A stretch of 64,000 nt of DNA, taken from Hahellaceae bacterium (GTDB lineage: Bacteria > Pseudomonadota > Gammaproteobacteria > Pseudomonadales > Oleiphilaceae). The position numbers were made by a program, and so were the translations under genes. The notes beneath the pieces were generated by a model, which was not told the DNA's origin, did no database searches, and worked only from the letters and a program-made list of their open reading frames with translations. How positions within the stretch are numbered: the first letter of the stretch is position 1; the number at the start of each line of letters is the position of its first letter. Shown in pieces: positions 8,371-17,416 of this stretch. The stretch covers positions 660,070 to 724,069 of the forward strand of contig JACKOD010000003.1 of assembly GCA_024234505.1 (NCBI GenBank), written 5' to 3'.

Positions 8371-8985
8371 TCAGAGGTAAGCCTCACCCATCACCTGTAA
8401 TTGTTCTCTTTCCTCTGCTCTTAAATAGGGCGCGACCAGAGACATCACCTGAAATACACCCTGATTCAATTCCGAATCCCCCTGTGATCCATGCATAACT
8501 TTCGCGTAACTGATCCAGTAAGTTGCGGTTAAAACGATATTTTCTGCCAATGCAAAAATTTCTTTGTCGGTTGCGGTTAAAACACCTTGTGCTTCAAGTG
8601 TTTTGCAGATCAATATCGTGGCTTTGCGTTTTTTTTCTAAAATTCGCTTGAATCGAAGGCCAATTTTCTCATGCCGTCCAAAAAGATTGACCATGTCCTG
8701 ATAGAGGAAACGATACTGTGCAATATTTTCGAATACGAGATGCAGAAATAACCATTGATCCTCGACAGATGCACTGAAATCGTCAATATCCAGAAGATCA
8801 TTCATCTGCTGTTCAAACCAGGAAAAGAGCTCAACCAGTATCTCGGTTTTATTTTTGAAATGGTAGTAAAGGTTACCAGGACTAATATCCATTTCGTCCG
8901 CTATCTGCAAGGTCGTAACGTTTGGTTCACCAAATTCGTTAAACAGCGCCAGGCTGGTATGCAGTATCCGGTCTCTTGTTTTCAT
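8371..8985 (-). CDS. phaD: PhaD-like TetR family regulator
   Basis: A 204-residue TetR-type regulator. The N-terminal HTH reads MKTRDRILHTSLALFNEFGE, then ISPGNLYYHFKNKTEI, and the core has WLFLHLVFENIAQYRFLYQD and VFQVMSLVAPYL. These strings closely resemble Pseudomonas PhaD, an activator of PHA synthesis and phasin genes. I chose the ATG at 8985 because PhaD proteins start at MKTRDRIL; an ATG four codons upstream (8997) is possible but its Shine-Dalgarno sequence is too close. The gene converges on the phasin gene with a 27-bp gap. A small dyad upstream may be its operator. Confidence 0.82.
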   Translation of the reverse strand: MKTRDRILHTSLALFNEFGEPNVTTLQIADEMDISPGNLYYHFKNKTEILVELFSWFEQQMNDLLDIDDFSASVEDQWLFLHLVFENIAQYRFLYQDMVNLFGRHEKIGLRFKRILEKKRKATILICKTLEAQGVLTATDKEIFALAENIVLTATYWISYAKVMHGSQGDSELNQGVFQVMSLVAPYLRAEEREQLQVMGEAYL

Positions 8986-9010
8986 TTTTTCTGACATCCT
9001 GTTTCAGATC

Positions 9011-9024
9011 ATGGGTTTTCCCAT
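9011..9024. promoter_or_regulatory. Candidate operator upstream of phaD
   Basis: A short inverted repeat, ATGGG-TTTT-CCCAT, sits 26 bases upstream of the chosen phaD start. Its position suits autoregulation by a TetR protein, but five-base arms are weak evidence. Confidence 0.25.
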
Positions 9025-9085
9025 TACTTTGACGATATTAATATACATTTAGCCTTTTTCTGTAATTTTTTACCAAAAAGTGCTT

Positions 9086-9898
9086 TTAACTTCTCAGTTC
9101 CAGCCAAATCGGGCAATGGTCTGAAGGCTTTTCCATCTGGCGTGCAAGATAGTCAATTTCGGAGCAAACGGTTTGTTCAAGTAATGCCTGGGTTACTAAA
9201 ATCGCATCAATTATAAGGCCCCGTTTAGGCGTATCTTCGAAACCGCGACTTCGGTAATCGAACCAGCTAAAGCGGTCATTGATAGTAGGGTGAAAGTGCC
9301 GGAAAGAATCGGTTAATCCGAAATCTAGCAACTCCTGAAGCAGTGCGCGTTCTTCTGGTAGAAAGCTGCATTTGCCAGAGCGCAGCCATCTTTTTGCATT
9401 GTCGTCACCAATGCCTATATCCAGATCGGTAGGCGAAATGTTGATATCGCCCATTACTACCACTTGCTGTGCAGGATCGAACGCTTCGTTCAAGTGCTTG
9501 GTAAGTGTCTTGTAAAATGCCAATTTGGAGGGAAATTTCTGGGGATGATCTCTATTTTCACCCTGGGGAAAATACCCGTTGAAAACATATACCGGCTTAC
9601 CATTGTAAATGAACTCGCCCATGATCAGCCGCTTTTGACTGTCTTCAGTGTCACCAGGTAAACCTTTGATGATTTGAACCGGTTCATGCCTGGATAGCAA
9701 TGCCACACCATAATGCGATTTTTGTCCGTGATAGGCGACGTGATAGCCCAGGTTTCTGATCATCTCTTCCGGAAACTGGCTGTCATCAACCTTGATCTCC
9801 TGAAGACCGATAATGTCGGGTTGGATGCGGTCAATTATGGCTTCTAGCTGATGTGGGCGTGCCCGAAGTCCATTAATGTTGAATGATAGAATTTTCAA
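9086..9898 (-). CDS. xthA: Exodeoxyribonuclease III
   Basis: A 270-residue member of the exonuclease III/AP endonuclease family, full length. Catalytic and metal-binding signatures are all present: FNINGLRAR at the start, the metal-binding Glu in GLQEIKVDD, the GDINISP segment, and the terminal SDHCPIWLEL. The enzyme cuts at abasic sites and degrades one strand of duplex DNA from the 3-prime end during base excision repair. It stands alone with no operon partner. Confidence 0.93.
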   Translation of the reverse strand: MKILSFNINGLRARPHQLEAIIDRIQPDIIGLQEIKVDDSQFPEEMIRNLGYHVAYHGQKSHYGVALLSRHEPVQIIKGLPGDTEDSQKRLIMGEFIYNGKPVYVFNGYFPQGENRDHPQKFPSKLAFYKTLTKHLNEAFDPAQQVVVMGDINISPTDLDIGIGDDNAKRWLRSGKCSFLPEERALLQELLDFGLTDSFRHFHPTINDRFSWFDYRSRGFEDTPKRGLIIDAILVTQALLEQTVCSEIDYLARQMEKPSDHCPIWLELRS

Positions 9899-9969
9899 AA
9901 CAACTCCTGATCTTTTTGAGTGCTGAAGCGGTTATTAGTAGGCTACGTTCGATTATGATGTCACTATGT

Positions 9970-11427
9970 TCAGATAGGATTCACGTAAAAATGAACAATT
10001 GTTTCATCCGAAAATTTATCAAAAAAATTGCTCATTTCTGTAATGCGCTTTAATCGATGAATTTTGGTAATGGGCTCTCTAGTGAGTACTTTCATTTGTT
10101 CAAAATTTGCCTTAATTTTAGAAAACCTTGCATGCATTGTGCAGGTTACTATTTTGGAAAGCGGAATTCCCATTGTGTCTGCATAAGTCTGCTTTAACTG
10201 GTCGATTTCATCTTGAGCGATGTCGTACTTGGTATCAATATGCTTAAGTTTGATACGATCAACGATACACGTAGAATAACTGTCGGGGTGCTTCTTTGAG
10301 TATCGACGAAAACACTCCCAAAAGTAGCTATCGGTGAGGTAAACAAAATTTTTCACATTTCGCAGGCAATCTTCAACAAAATTGCGTACCTCTTGATCTT
10401 GCATTACTTCCGTGATCGCTTCTCTTAATATCCAGTCAAAACCTATGGCGGTCTTGTGCCCGTATACCTGCCGATACATTTGATGACGACTAAATACAAA
10501 GTCTTCCAACGCGCCTAATCCTTTGGCGCTAATTGCCAATCCAAGCCAGGGTTGCTGCAAATCCCAGCCAATACGAAGATTGCTTAGAAGATGATCCAGG
10601 CTATAGCCGCCGATCGTGACGGAAGAGTGAAAGCTATCACGAAGCATGTAATCGGCTCTATCGGCGTCGAACTCGCCAGATACGATTGATTTTAATAAAT
10701 TTTGCAGGAGTAGTGGGGTTGCAGCTGGCGATAAGTCTTCACCCTGGTGGTATCGATCACTGGTAATGAACTTCCAAAACTCATTTGCGTGATCACGAAA
10801 CTTGCGGCTTGGCGTCGCGCAGGTGGTTTCCATAATTCCAAGCACATCGCAAATTTCGATACCGAAATTCTCTAAACGTGTTTCTTTTAAAATCTGGTAC
10901 GCGCAGCGTACAGACAGATGCTCGTGCTCTATTGCTGGAGGAATAGTGTCATAAAAATCTTCCCAGCGTTGAGCCTCCCACAAATCCGTAAACAGATTAG
11001 GGCTTGCCATAAGCGCTTTTAGTACGGAAGTTTTCGAAAATTGATGAGAAAAGCTGGAATGGCCGCAATCGTGTAATAAGCAGGCTATCCTAACCACCTT
11101 AATGAAATAGGTAATGGATTCCAGCTGCGCGCCGGTGACGTATTTCCCAGAGGTTGCCTTCTTTTCTTTCAGATAGCTGTCGACTACTGAGCGGAACATC
11201 CGCCCGCCCACATGCATAACCCCGATGCTATGAAGAAATCGCGAATGAGTGGCTCCGGGGAAAACAAGGCTTAATATGTCATTTTGGCAAATATTCCTCA
11301 GCCGCTGAAACAGCGAATGATCAATAATGGCAACTTCATGCTCAAATAGAGGTATTCCCCCGTGCACAGGATCCATGATCAATTTATCGTAGGGCGATAG
11401 AAAACTGTCAAAAATTGCGATTTCCAT
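9970..11427 (-). CDS. HD domain phosphohydrolase (dNTPase/SAMHD1-like)
   Basis: A 485-residue cytoplasmic HD superfamily protein. The N-terminal ATHSRFLHSIGVMH supplies the first histidine, IACLLHDCGHSSFSHQF the HD pair, and FDADRADYMLRD the distal aspartates, so the metal site looks intact. Architecture resembles COG1078 dGTPase/SAMHD1 relatives. Known members hydrolyse dNTPs, but the substrate of this one is not inferable. It is monocistronic, transcribed away from the partner-switching pair that starts at 11690. Confidence 0.82.
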   Translation of the reverse strand: MEIAIFDSFLSPYDKLIMDPVHGGIPLFEHEVAIIDHSLFQRLRNICQNDILSLVFPGATHSRFLHSIGVMHVGGRMFRSVVDSYLKEKKATSGKYVTGAQLESITYFIKVVRIACLLHDCGHSSFSHQFSKTSVLKALMASPNLFTDLWEAQRWEDFYDTIPPAIEHEHLSVRCAYQILKETRLENFGIEICDVLGIMETTCATPSRKFRDHANEFWKFITSDRYHQGEDLSPAATPLLLQNLLKSIVSGEFDADRADYMLRDSFHSSVTIGGYSLDHLLSNLRIGWDLQQPWLGLAISAKGLGALEDFVFSRHQMYRQVYGHKTAIGFDWILREAITEVMQDQEVRNFVEDCLRNVKNFVYLTDSYFWECFRRYSKKHPDSYSTCIVDRIKLKHIDTKYDIAQDEIDQLKQTYADTMGIPLSKIVTCTMHARFSKIKANFEQMKVLTREPITKIHRLKRITEMSNFFDKFSDETIVHFYVNPI

Positions 11428-11689
11428 TCTTTAAATGAGCTCCCTCATCAATCTTTTTAGGATGTTTATTCTAAAAAAACTATATAGCCTAAGACGGTAT
11501 GAATTTAGCGCTGTAAAAAGCGATTGCATGAAAAAAACGAGCGCAAAAGGCAGAGAAGTCTCTAAAGATAGGCGATCGTTTTCAAATTTCATGACAAATG
11601 ATTAATTAATGTCTCTTAAGCGGTAATGCAATGGGCCATGACCGTCCTATACTAATCATAATATTGGTTAGTTGGTAGTGAAGTTAAAG

Positions 11690-12880
11690 ATGACGGGCAT
11701 ATCGGAACGTATCGCAGTGATTGATCCTCATTCAGAATGCAGAAGGCATTTGAGCGAGTATCTTACGTCAAAAGGATATTATGTGATTTCAGCGAATAGC
11801 CTTGCAGAAGCCAACGTAATGTTTGCTCGCGAAAAGCCGGATTTGATATTCGCAGATTTGTCACCTGAAGATATTCGCCGCTTAAGTCAATCTCAACAGG
11901 GATCATCCACAACGCCTATTATTGCCTCATCCAAGGTTACCACAGCCGCCGATGTGGTCGATGCGTTACGTGCGGGGGCATTCGATTTTATCATCAAGCC
12001 GCTAATCGAACTCTCTCAGGTTGATGAGGCTATACAGCGCATTTTTGAAAGAATTCGATTGTTCCGTTTGAATCAACACTACCGCCAGGAACTCGAAGAA
12101 ACGAACAAAGAGCTGAAGGCTGGTATTGCAGAATTAAAGGCAGATCAGGCGGCAGGACGAAAAGTGCAGATGCGCATGCTTCCTGAACAGGAAAAGCAGA
12201 TTGGTACCTTTAATTTTGAGCATCTGGTTAAGCCGTCTTTATATCTGAGCGGCGACTTTCTCGACTATTTTAGTCTGGATGATCAGCGGGTGCTTTTCTA
12301 TATTGCCGATGTATCTGGACACGGTGCGTCCTCGGCGTTTGTAACTGTATTGCTGAAAAATTTGTCCACCAGACTGATAAGGAATTTTAAACGGGGATCT
12401 AGTGACGAAATTTCCTGTCCGAAGCGTTTTTTATTACGAGTTAATAAAGAGTTGCTTGAGGCCGGTCTGGGCAAGCATCTGACAATGTTTGTCGGGATAC
12501 TGGATATTGAAACGCGGGAGCTTTGTTATTCGGTTGGCGCACATTTTCCCATGCCGATTCTTCTGGACGATGGACATGCCAGTTATCTTGAAGGCAGTGG
12601 TATGCCTATCGGGCTGTTTGAAAATCCGGAGTTAACTGTTTTTAACCAAACACTCCCACGTGGTTTCAAATTGTTTCTATTTTCAGATGGAATATTAGAG
12701 GTGATTCATGCCAATAATCTTTCTGAGAAGGAAAGTTTGTTATTAGATTTCGTTTCAAAAGGCAAGCAAACCATTTCCTCGCTAAGCATCTATTCGGGAA
12801 TTTCAGAATTAGGTGAGTTTCCGGATGATATAGCGGTTTTAAGTATTACAGATACGGCCAAAATAAATGAGCGGCTATAA
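11690..12880 (+). CDS. Response regulator with PP2C (SpoIIE/RsbU-like) phosphatase output
   Basis: About 396 residues: a receiver domain (about 1-125, phosphoacceptor in LIFADLS), a coiled-coil linker (QELEETNKELKAGIAELK) and a PP2C-type serine phosphatase domain with GDFLDYFSLDD, IADVSGHGASSAFVT and FLFSDGILEVI. It should dephosphorylate a STAS anti-anti-sigma factor, which is encoded next and overlaps this gene by 14 bp. The layout recalls HsbR/HsbA of Pseudomonas, but the HPK-like anti-sigma kinase module is absent. Upstream in-frame TTG (11672) and GTG (11678) codons exist; no strong Shine-Dalgarno decides, and the ATG was chosen. Confidence 0.87.
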   Translation: MTGISERIAVIDPHSECRRHLSEYLTSKGYYVISANSLAEANVMFAREKPDLIFADLSPEDIRRLSQSQQGSSTTPIIASSKVTTAADVVDALRAGAFDFIIKPLIELSQVDEAIQRIFERIRLFRLNQHYRQELEETNKELKAGIAELKADQAAGRKVQMRMLPEQEKQIGTFNFEHLVKPSLYLSGDFLDYFSLDDQRVLFYIADVSGHGASSAFVTVLLKNLSTRLIRNFKRGSSDEISCPKRFLLRVNKELLEAGLGKHLTMFVGILDIETRELCYSVGAHFPMPILLDDGHASYLEGSGMPIGLFENPELTVFNQTLPRGFKLFLFSDGILEVIHANNLSEKESLLLDFVSKGKQTISSLSIYSGISELGEFPDDIAVLSITDTAKINERL

Positions 12881-13376
12881 AATATTACAAGCAGAGCGCG
12901 ACGGGATTTATGTCCTCAAATTCGTTGGTGAAATTCGTCTCAATCTTTGCTCTACTCTGGATAATATCATCGATATGATGACCTGTAATTCAGCATTCAA
13001 GACGGTCGTTATAGATCTGACTGAAACTGAATTGGTGGACAGTACTACACTTGGATTGCTGGCGAAAATTGCAGTCAAAGCGTATGAGCACAGTAAGTTT
13101 TTACCGACGATTATTTCGACGAATCCGGATGTAACGAAGATTATTGGCACCATGGGATTCGATAAAATCTTTATCATCATGAAAGAACCTGCTACCAAAA
13201 TCTCCGAGCTTGAGGAGTTGCCAATACTTCGGGAGAGTGAGAGCGTAGTCAGACAAAAAGTCCTGGATGCTCATAAAACATTAATGTCGATGAGTGATGA
13301 CAATCGTGCTGCGTTTGAAGATCTTGTTAACGCGCTAGAATGTGAAAATCAGCTTGAACAAACGGTAGTTCATTAA
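12867..13376 (+). CDS. STAS domain anti-anti-sigma factor
   Basis: A 169-residue protein with an N-terminal STAS domain (about residues 1-110) and a C-terminal helical extension of about 55 residues. The regulatory serine is predicted in ETELVDSTTLGLL. It overlaps the end of the PP2C gene by 14 bp, so the two are coupled and likely form a phosphatase-substrate pair. In known systems the dephosphorylated STAS protein binds an anti-sigma kinase or another output enzyme. No anti-sigma factor is encoded nearby. The length and tail resemble HsbA of Pseudomonas, which acts on the anti-sigma factor FlgM and on a diguanylate cyclase; equivalence is inference. Confidence 0.85.
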   Translation: MSGYKILQAERDGIYVLKFVGEIRLNLCSTLDNIIDMMTCNSAFKTVVIDLTETELVDSTTLGLLAKIAVKAYEHSKFLPTIISTNPDVTKIIGTMGFDKIFIIMKEPATKISELEELPILRESESVVRQKVLDAHKTLMSMSDDNRAAFEDLVNALECENQLEQTVVH

Positions 13377-13411
13377 TAAGCTGTTGTTTTTACATTTTGG
13401 GATAGAGCGAA

Positions 13412-14449
13412 ATGTCTGAACGACGCAAAGTTGCAATTTTGGGTGGCGGTAGTTTCGGGACTGCTATAGCAAATATTGCAGCTGAAAATGGAGTCGATGT
13501 CAGCTTATGGATGCGTGATAGCCTCCGGGCTGATGAAATAAATACACTACACGAAAACAAACGATACCTGCCGGGATATATTCTTAGTCACAATCTTGTA
13601 GCACTCACTTCTCTTCAACAGGCATTGTCTGATGCTGATGTCGTTTTCTTTTCTATTCCCAGCAAATCCTTTCGAGATGTTGTTCAGCAGTGTAAGGCTT
13701 TCCTGACACCTGAGCAGTTTGTTGTTAGTACAACGAAAGGGATAGAGGCCGAATCTTTCAAATTAATGAGCGAGATTCTGGCGGAAGAGTTTCCCAATAA
13801 TGCACTTGGCGTGCTAAGCGGTCCCAATCTGGCGAAGGAAATTGCTAAGCATTGTCTGACGGCAACGGTCATTGCCAGCACCAATGAAGATTTGCGAAAT
13901 CGGATTCAGGATGTTTTGGGTTGCAGCTATTTTCGGGTCTATGCAAACCTCGATACCTACGGTGTTGAGTTGGGTGGCGCACTGAAAAATATCTATGCAA
14001 TTATTTCGGGTTTGGCTGACGCGCTAAAAATGGGGGAGAACACCAAATCGATGCTCATTACCCGAAGTCTGGCAGAAATGAGTCGATTTGCCGTTTGTCT
14101 TGGGGCCAACCCAATGACGTTTCTTGGCTTGGCGGGTGTGGGTGATCTTATTGTTACTTGCAGTTCCCCTCTAAGCCGAAATTATCGAGTAGGCTTTGCG
14201 CTGGGAGAGGGGCGCGCGCTGGATGAAGCTGTGGATGAATTGGGTGAGGTGGCAGAAGGCGTAAACACGTTGCATCTCGTAAAAGCGAAAGCCGAGTCGC
14301 TGGGAATCTATATGCCATTGGTTGATGGTCTGCATGCCATCATTTTCGAAAATAAAAGTGTGAAAGATGTTATTTCCAAATTAATGCTGGCTCAGCAGAG
14401 TACAGACGTCGAGTTTATCCTGCCCAGAGAGCAAGTGCAGGGAAATTAA
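13412..14449 (+). CDS. gpsA: Glycerol-3-phosphate dehydrogenase [NAD(P)+]
   Basis: A 345-residue cytoplasmic enzyme reducing dihydroxyacetone phosphate to sn-glycerol-3-phosphate for phospholipid synthesis. Seen: nucleotide-binding AILGGGSFGTAIA, the VLSGPNLAKEIA segment, the catalytic Lys in GALKNIYAI, and GLAGVGDLIVTCSSPLSRN. The length is normal. It sits 36 bp after the STAS gene and 20 bp before the DUF4389 gene, and may share a transcript with both. Confidence 0.95.
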   Translation: MSERRKVAILGGGSFGTAIANIAAENGVDVSLWMRDSLRADEINTLHENKRYLPGYILSHNLVALTSLQQALSDADVVFFSIPSKSFRDVVQQCKAFLTPEQFVVSTTKGIEAESFKLMSEILAEEFPNNALGVLSGPNLAKEIAKHCLTATVIASTNEDLRNRIQDVLGCSYFRVYANLDTYGVELGGALKNIYAIISGLADALKMGENTKSMLITRSLAEMSRFAVCLGANPMTFLGLAGVGDLIVTCSSPLSRNYRVGFALGEGRALDEAVDELGEVAEGVNTLHLVKAKAESLGIYMPLVDGLHAIIFENKSVKDVISKLMLAQQSTDVEFILPREQVQGN

Positions 14450-14468
14450 TTTTGATCGGAGAAGGTTA

Positions 14469-14762
14469 ATGTCAGGACAATCATCCACGCAAACGACAGA
14501 TCGTCTGGAAAGTTTCATGCGACTACTGTACATGGTGTTGTTTTATATCGTTTACAAAGTTTTAGATATAGTGATTCTTTTGGTTGCAGTAGTCCAACTG
14601 GTGACTTGCTTTTTTAGTGGTGCACCAAATGCCCAACTACAGCAATTTGGCGGTAGTTTGAGTAGCTATGTGCAACAAATTGTAAGTTTCCTGACCTATG
14701 ATAATGCCCATAAACCGTATCCGTTTTCGGAATGGCCCCAGTCATCGGTAAAAAGGAAATAA
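14469..14762 (+). CDS. DUF4389 domain membrane protein
   Basis: A 97-residue protein with one or two hydrophobic segments in the middle (YMVLFYIVYKVLDIVILLVA and VQLVTCFFSG), followed by LQQFGGSLSSYVQQIVSFLTY and a polar tail PFSEWP. This matches the DUF4389 family, whose function is unknown. A Shine-Dalgarno-like GGAGAAGG precedes the ATG. It lies between gpsA and sixA in tight spacing, an arrangement I recall from Pseudomonas relatives. Confidence 0.8.
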   Translation: MSGQSSTQTTDRLESFMRLLYMVLFYIVYKVLDIVILLVAVVQLVTCFFSGAPNAQLQQFGGSLSSYVQQIVSFLTYDNAHKPYPFSEWPQSSVKRK

Positions 14763-14767
14763 ATGGC

Positions 14768-15226
14768 ATGATTAAAGTCTGGTTGATGCGACACGGTGAG
14801 GCATCGTTTGGGGGGAAGGATGATTTTTCCCGTGAACTTACTCAAAGAGGCAGCTTCCAATCAGCTCAAGTGATAAACAGGCTGAAGGCGGGTGGTGATC
14901 ATGTGGACTGCGTAGTCGCGAGCCCTTTGGTTAGAGCTCAGCAAACTGCCCGGATCGCAAGTGACTTACTGGGTGTCGCGGTGATCACTTTTGATGGTCT
15001 GAAACCAGAATCAGACCCGGCAGATTTTATTGATTGGGCCGAAAAGCAACACCTAAATAACTGTCTGATTGTCACTCATATGCCCTTTGTGGGGGATTTG
15101 TACAGTTTGGCTGTGCGTGGCAATTATCTTGACTCTGAGCCTTTCGGAACCAGTCAATTGGTTGGTATATCCGCCGATCTGTGGGGAGCCGGATGCTTTT
15201 CCGCCTCCGGCATTATTCTGGCCTAG
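14768..15226 (+). CDS. sixA: Phosphohistidine phosphatase SixA
   Basis: A 152-residue histidine phosphatase superfamily protein. The catalytic RHG is in WLMRHGEASF near the N-terminus and the second histidine in LIVTHMPFVGDLYS. SixA removes phosphate from histidine phosphotransfer domains (ArcB, PTS Npr). The start at 14768 was chosen because SixA proteins begin at MIKVWLMRHGE and AAGGAAA precedes it; the frame opens 12 codons earlier inside the DUF4389 gene. Its stop overlaps the convergent aminotransferase stop by 4 bp. Confidence 0.9.
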   Translation: MIKVWLMRHGEASFGGKDDFSRELTQRGSFQSAQVINRLKAGGDHVDCVVASPLVRAQQTARIASDLLGVAVITFDGLKPESDPADFIDWAEKQHLNNCLIVTHMPFVGDLYSLAVRGNYLDSEPFGTSQLVGISADLWGAGCFSASGIILA

Positions 15227-16362
15227 TTTTTTGCCGGGCTAATGATCTTTCTAAGTTGCTCGACTGCGCGGGTAATTGTGGTCTCATTTGTATAGAAGTG
15301 GGGAGACAAGCGAACTCCGCCGCCACGAGCCGCGCAAATAACATGGTTCTCCATGAGTTGGCGTTGAAGGTGTGTCGCATCAAAGCCCTGGACGCCAAAG
15401 GTTACAATCCCTGCGCGCCTTTCCGGATGTTCTGGGCTTATAAGGTAAACACCAGGAAGATCTTTAAGTTGCGCTATTAGCTTGCTGATATTCTTCTGGA
15501 GTTGATCGAATACCTGATCCATTCCCAGTGCTTCCAGTAGTGATAGGCTGGCTTCGAGGGCGTGAATTCCTAGCATATTAGGGCTGCCGCACTCAAAGCA
15601 GGTTGCATCGTCAGCGACTTCCCAGTCTTGTCGATCGTAATCTCCCCGGTTTTTGACCATATGCCAGCCAAATTGATTTAATTGAAGTGTTCGGCGAAGG
15701 CTTGGGCGTACATAGAGAAGTGCAATACCTTCGGGGCCTAGCATCCATTTGTGCCCGTCCGCGACGACGATATCTGCACAACACGCTTGGCAGTCAAACG
15801 GAATCGCCCCCAGGCTCTGTATTGCGTCTATACAAAACAGGATATTCCGACGATTTAATGCGTTACCCAACAATGTCAGGTCGATGCGCCGCCCTGACGC
15901 GTATTGAACTGAGCTGATAGATACCAGTTTTGTTTTTGGCGTAATGGCGTCAAGGATCGCTTGTTCCGGATTTGTTTGTTTTATATCGACGATACGCGTT
16001 TTGACTCCTTTGGTGTTTAGCGACTCCCAGACAATTCGATTGGATGGAAACTCTTCATTAGAAATAATGACTTCGTCACCCGTACTCCATTGAATGCCAT
16101 AAGCGACGATGGAGAGTGCCTCTGAAGTGTTTTTTGCTAATGCGATATCGTTGGGGCCATTCGCATTAATCAGTTTGGCCAACCGCTTGCGTAATCGCCT
16201 CTCCGTTTCTAGCCAGCGAGGATAATGCGTTGCGCCCATCAGAACGTTTTCTTGTGCAAAGCGGGTAACGGCCTCTAGTGTACGTTGGGGCCAGGGGGCT
16301 ACAGCAGCGTGATTAAGGTAGCAAAGCTCTGGTTGTTGTGGAAATTCATGATCTATGTTCAT
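15223..16362 (-). CDS. Class V aminotransferase (PLP-dependent)
   Basis: A 379-residue fold-type I PLP enzyme. Seen: YLNHAAVAPWP at the N-terminus, the PLP-binding Asp in CIDAIQSLGA, the Schiff-base Lys in VVADGHKWMLGPEG, and RGGGVRLSPHFYT at the end. Relatives include cysteine desulfurases, kynureninase-like and isopenicillin N epimerase-like enzymes. I see no conserved cysteine loop typical of IscS/SufS, so a desulfurase role is not supported. It is a single gene, convergent with sixA and divergent from the radical SAM gene. The substrate is unknown. Confidence 0.82.
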   Translation of the reverse strand: MNIDHEFPQQPELCYLNHAAVAPWPQRTLEAVTRFAQENVLMGATHYPRWLETERRLRKRLAKLINANGPNDIALAKNTSEALSIVAYGIQWSTGDEVIISNEEFPSNRIVWESLNTKGVKTRIVDIKQTNPEQAILDAITPKTKLVSISSVQYASGRRIDLTLLGNALNRRNILFCIDAIQSLGAIPFDCQACCADIVVADGHKWMLGPEGIALLYVRPSLRRTLQLNQFGWHMVKNRGDYDRQDWEVADDATCFECGSPNMLGIHALEASLSLLEALGMDQVFDQLQKNISKLIAQLKDLPGVYLISPEHPERRAGIVTFGVQGFDATHLQRQLMENHVICAARGGGVRLSPHFYTNETTITRAVEQLRKIISPAKN

Positions 16363-16499
16363 GATGTTCGTAAATCCTTTGATATTTAAGGCATTTGAGT
16401 GGATACAGTATAGCTGGCAAAAATGCGGTGATTGCTGTGTTGTATGGCATAATGCGGAGATCAGGAAATTTTTGTCATTGATCGAGAATAATCTTAAAA

Positions 16500-17396
16500 A
16501 TGAATTATTTTCCCATTTCGTATATTGAACCCGTTTTTAGGCCACCATCGGAAGCAAAGTCTTTAATACTTCAGGTAACCAACGGATGCTCCTATAACAA
16601 ATGTACTTTTTGCGATATGTATACGTCTGAGCAGAAAAAATTCAGACCGAAATCAATCGAAGATATCGAGAAAGAAGTTAAAGCTGTTGCATCAAAATGG
16701 CCAGGCATGCGCCGCTTTTTTTTGGCCGACGGTGACGCAATGACGCTCTCGTTCCGGCGTTTAAAAGAAATACTTGAGTGTATCGGTAAGTACTTTCCAA
16801 ATCTGGAACGTGTAACCGCTTACTGTTTGCCAAGAAACCTAAAGAATAAAAGTCAAAAAGAATTGGAACAGTTGAGAGCACTTGGACTGACCATGGTCTA
16901 TGTAGGGTGTGAGTCAGGTGATGATGCCGTATTGTCATTTGTAGATAAGGGTGAGAGCTTTGAATCATCCAAAGAGGCGTTATTGAAATTAAAGGCGGCG
17001 GGCATCAAGTCGTCTGTAATGATTTTGAATGGTTTGGGTGGGCGTCAGTTTTCTGAACAGCATGCAATTAACAGCGCTAAACTGATGAACGAAACTCAAC
17101 CCGAATATGTATCTACCCTGGTGGTATCGTTTCCTATGGGAGATGAACGTTTTCGGGCGGGTTTTAATGGACAGTTTGAGCCTCTTCAGCAAAGTGAACT
17201 ATTCAGGGAAATTCGTTTGTTGGTTGAAAATCTTGAATTGGAAAATACAGTGTTTCGCTCTGATCATGCGTCCAACTATCTGGTTCTCAAGGGGACGCTG
17301 GGAGCGGACAAAGGGGCCATGCTGGCTCAGATCAATAAGGCCATCTCTGAACCGAGCAACGTATTTTTGCGACAGGAATGGCAGCGCGGATTATAA
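16500..17396 (+). CDS. Radical SAM protein of unknown function
   Basis: A 298-residue radical SAM enzyme. The cluster-binding CxxxCxxC motif is clear (GCSYNKCTFCDMY, about residues 30-42), followed by FFLADGDAM, YCLPRN and VYVGCESGDD, typical of the Elp3/HemN-like TIM barrel. No extra C-terminal iron-sulfur domain is visible. The reaction cannot be inferred. The downstream DUF1285 gene starts 20 bp after its stop, suggesting a two-gene transcript. Confidence 0.83.
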   Translation: MNYFPISYIEPVFRPPSEAKSLILQVTNGCSYNKCTFCDMYTSEQKKFRPKSIEDIEKEVKAVASKWPGMRRFFLADGDAMTLSFRRLKEILECIGKYFPNLERVTAYCLPRNLKNKSQKELEQLRALGLTMVYVGCESGDDAVLSFVDKGESFESSKEALLKLKAAGIKSSVMILNGLGGRQFSEQHAINSAKLMNETQPEYVSTLVVSFPMGDERFRAGFNGQFEPLQQSELFREIRLLVENLELENTVFRSDHASNYLVLKGTLGADKGAMLAQINKAISEPSNVFLRQEWQRGL

Positions 17397-17416
17397 ATTT
17401 GGAGAGGCAGAAGCGT

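Noticed and set aside
13852..13870. TGGC...TTGC sigma-54 promoter-like string within gpsA
   Set aside because: The spacing between the two elements is one base too long, and it lies inside a coding region pointing into the same gene.
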